From: Maylandia zebra
Taxonomy: Eukaryota; Chordata; Actinopteri; Cichliformes; Cichlidae
NCBI RefSeq assembly: GCF_041146795.1
Contig: NC_135173.1
Location: 68,301,251-68,365,250, forward strand
DNA length: 64,000 nucleotides
Direction: 5' to 3'
Under the pieces are notes generated by a model. That model did no database searches. It was not told the origin of the DNA and saw nothing but the letters and a program-made list of their open reading frames with translations. Below are positions 63,250 to 64,000 of the stretch, piece after piece; within the stretch, counting starts at the first letter, position 1, and each line of letters opens with the position of its first letter. The position numbers were made by a program, and so were the translations under genes.

Positions 63250-64000
63250 GTAGTCTCATCTCTTTGTGTGCCTTTTACTTCCTGATTGTGCCTGTTGCCT
63301 GCTCAGACCCCAGCGTGTACATACAGTTGGTCCTGTCCTGTTATTTTGATCTAATCCCATAACTCATCCATGCCGTGGTGGATCTGATGTCATCACTGGT
63401 TGGTTTTGTGTCTTTCCTCCTGCTCCGATGACGTAATCAGCTCTCAGCTTTCTCACTGAGAGCGTTTCTGGTTACGGGATCATCTGATTGGCTGATATGT
63501 CATTCACCAGGTTTAAAATGCATATGGCATTCATTCACAACCTTTTGATCTCAGTGTGACCTTTTGACCATTTGCTTTTTGTCCGTATGCTGCTGAAGTA
63601 TTTCCTGAGCACTCCGGTTTGCTTCTCCCAGCTGTGGCGCGATTGGAAAACTGGGCACGCTGCCGGGATCGTTGGCCAGCAGTGGTGATGAGTTTGGCTG
63701 CTGAGGACAAAAGTGAAAGACGCTGGAAGCCAGAAGAGTCGTGTTTGTTTGCTCGTGGCTCAGAGGAATCTGCCCCTGTTTGAGCTGGGCCAGGAATCCG
63801 GGCAGGGATCGATCCGGGTCTGACGGTCGCTGATGTGGACGATCCTCCCGACCTGTGGTCAGTGACAGGTTTTTCTATGTGCGTCTCATAATTGAAGGCA
63901 GATTAGAATCCAGATTGAGTATCAGCTGTGAGATTAGTTTTGTTCCTGTTTCCACAGAAATCTCCACTTTTTTTAGAACAGTTCAAAGACGGGAGCGTTT
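63250..64000. other. Window edge upstream of itga11 exon 2, no exon 1 found
   Basis: The minus strand was read for an ATG followed by a hydrophobic signal peptide and a phase-1 GT donor; none was convincing. itga11 exon 1 probably lies beyond 64000. Confidence 0.4.

Overview
This window is teleost fish genomic DNA, most likely a percomorph and possibly a cichlid. The evidence is intron-containing vertebrate genes with GT/AG splice sites, plus a typical fish repeat load: CR1/Rex1-like LINE tails, an L2-like LINE tail, Penelope-like elements, Tc1-like and hAT transposons, tRNA-derived SINEs and solo LTRs. The species call is an inference; the gene calls do not depend on it.

Four genes can be read exon by exon, in an order I recall from human chromosome 15q23. 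calml4 (minus, 6003-14404, five coding exons, 153 aa) is a calmodulin-like myosin light chain. cln6 (minus, 16083-22130, eight coding exons, 314 aa) is an ER membrane protein. fem1b (plus, 23753-27953, two coding exons, 627 aa) is a CUL2 ubiquitin-ligase substrate receptor. itga11 (minus, 32070-62275, 29 exons visible) is the collagen-binding integrin alpha-11; its signal-peptide exon was not found and probably lies beyond 64000. cln6 and fem1b are head to head, fem1b and itga11 are tail to tail, and cln6 and calml4 are in tandem. Phases of all assigned exons add up without a frameshift. No operon or shared pathway links them; this is a conserved vertebrate neighbourhood.

Layout: 1-6000 is repeat-rich flank with a solo LTR and a dead Tc1 transposase. 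6000-14400 is calml4, its introns holding Penelope, SINE, LINE and a short Tc1-type MITE. 14900-15600 is a LINE copy inverted relative to one in calml4 intron 2. 16000-22200 is cln6. 22900-24000 is a microsatellite and the GC-rich fem1b promoter region. 24700-25460 is an L2-like tail inside the fem1b intron. 28000-32000 is the fem1b 3' region and convergent intergenic DNA. 32000-62300 is itga11, whose introns carry most of the mobile elements, including three 1-kb hAT-type elements with exact 8-bp target duplications. 62400-64000 holds LINE and SINE copies.

No bacterial-type system, CRISPR array or clearly novel gene is present. The most interesting signals are structural. One hAT insertion lies at the itga11 exon 2 splice donor, and its target duplication reproduces that donor. 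A MITE deletion junction is filled with 23 bp matching DNA 1.4 kb away. A perfect 46-bp hairpin sits inside a hAT element. An inverted LINE pair brackets calml4 exons 1-2. A uORF stop codon overlaps the cln6 start codon.
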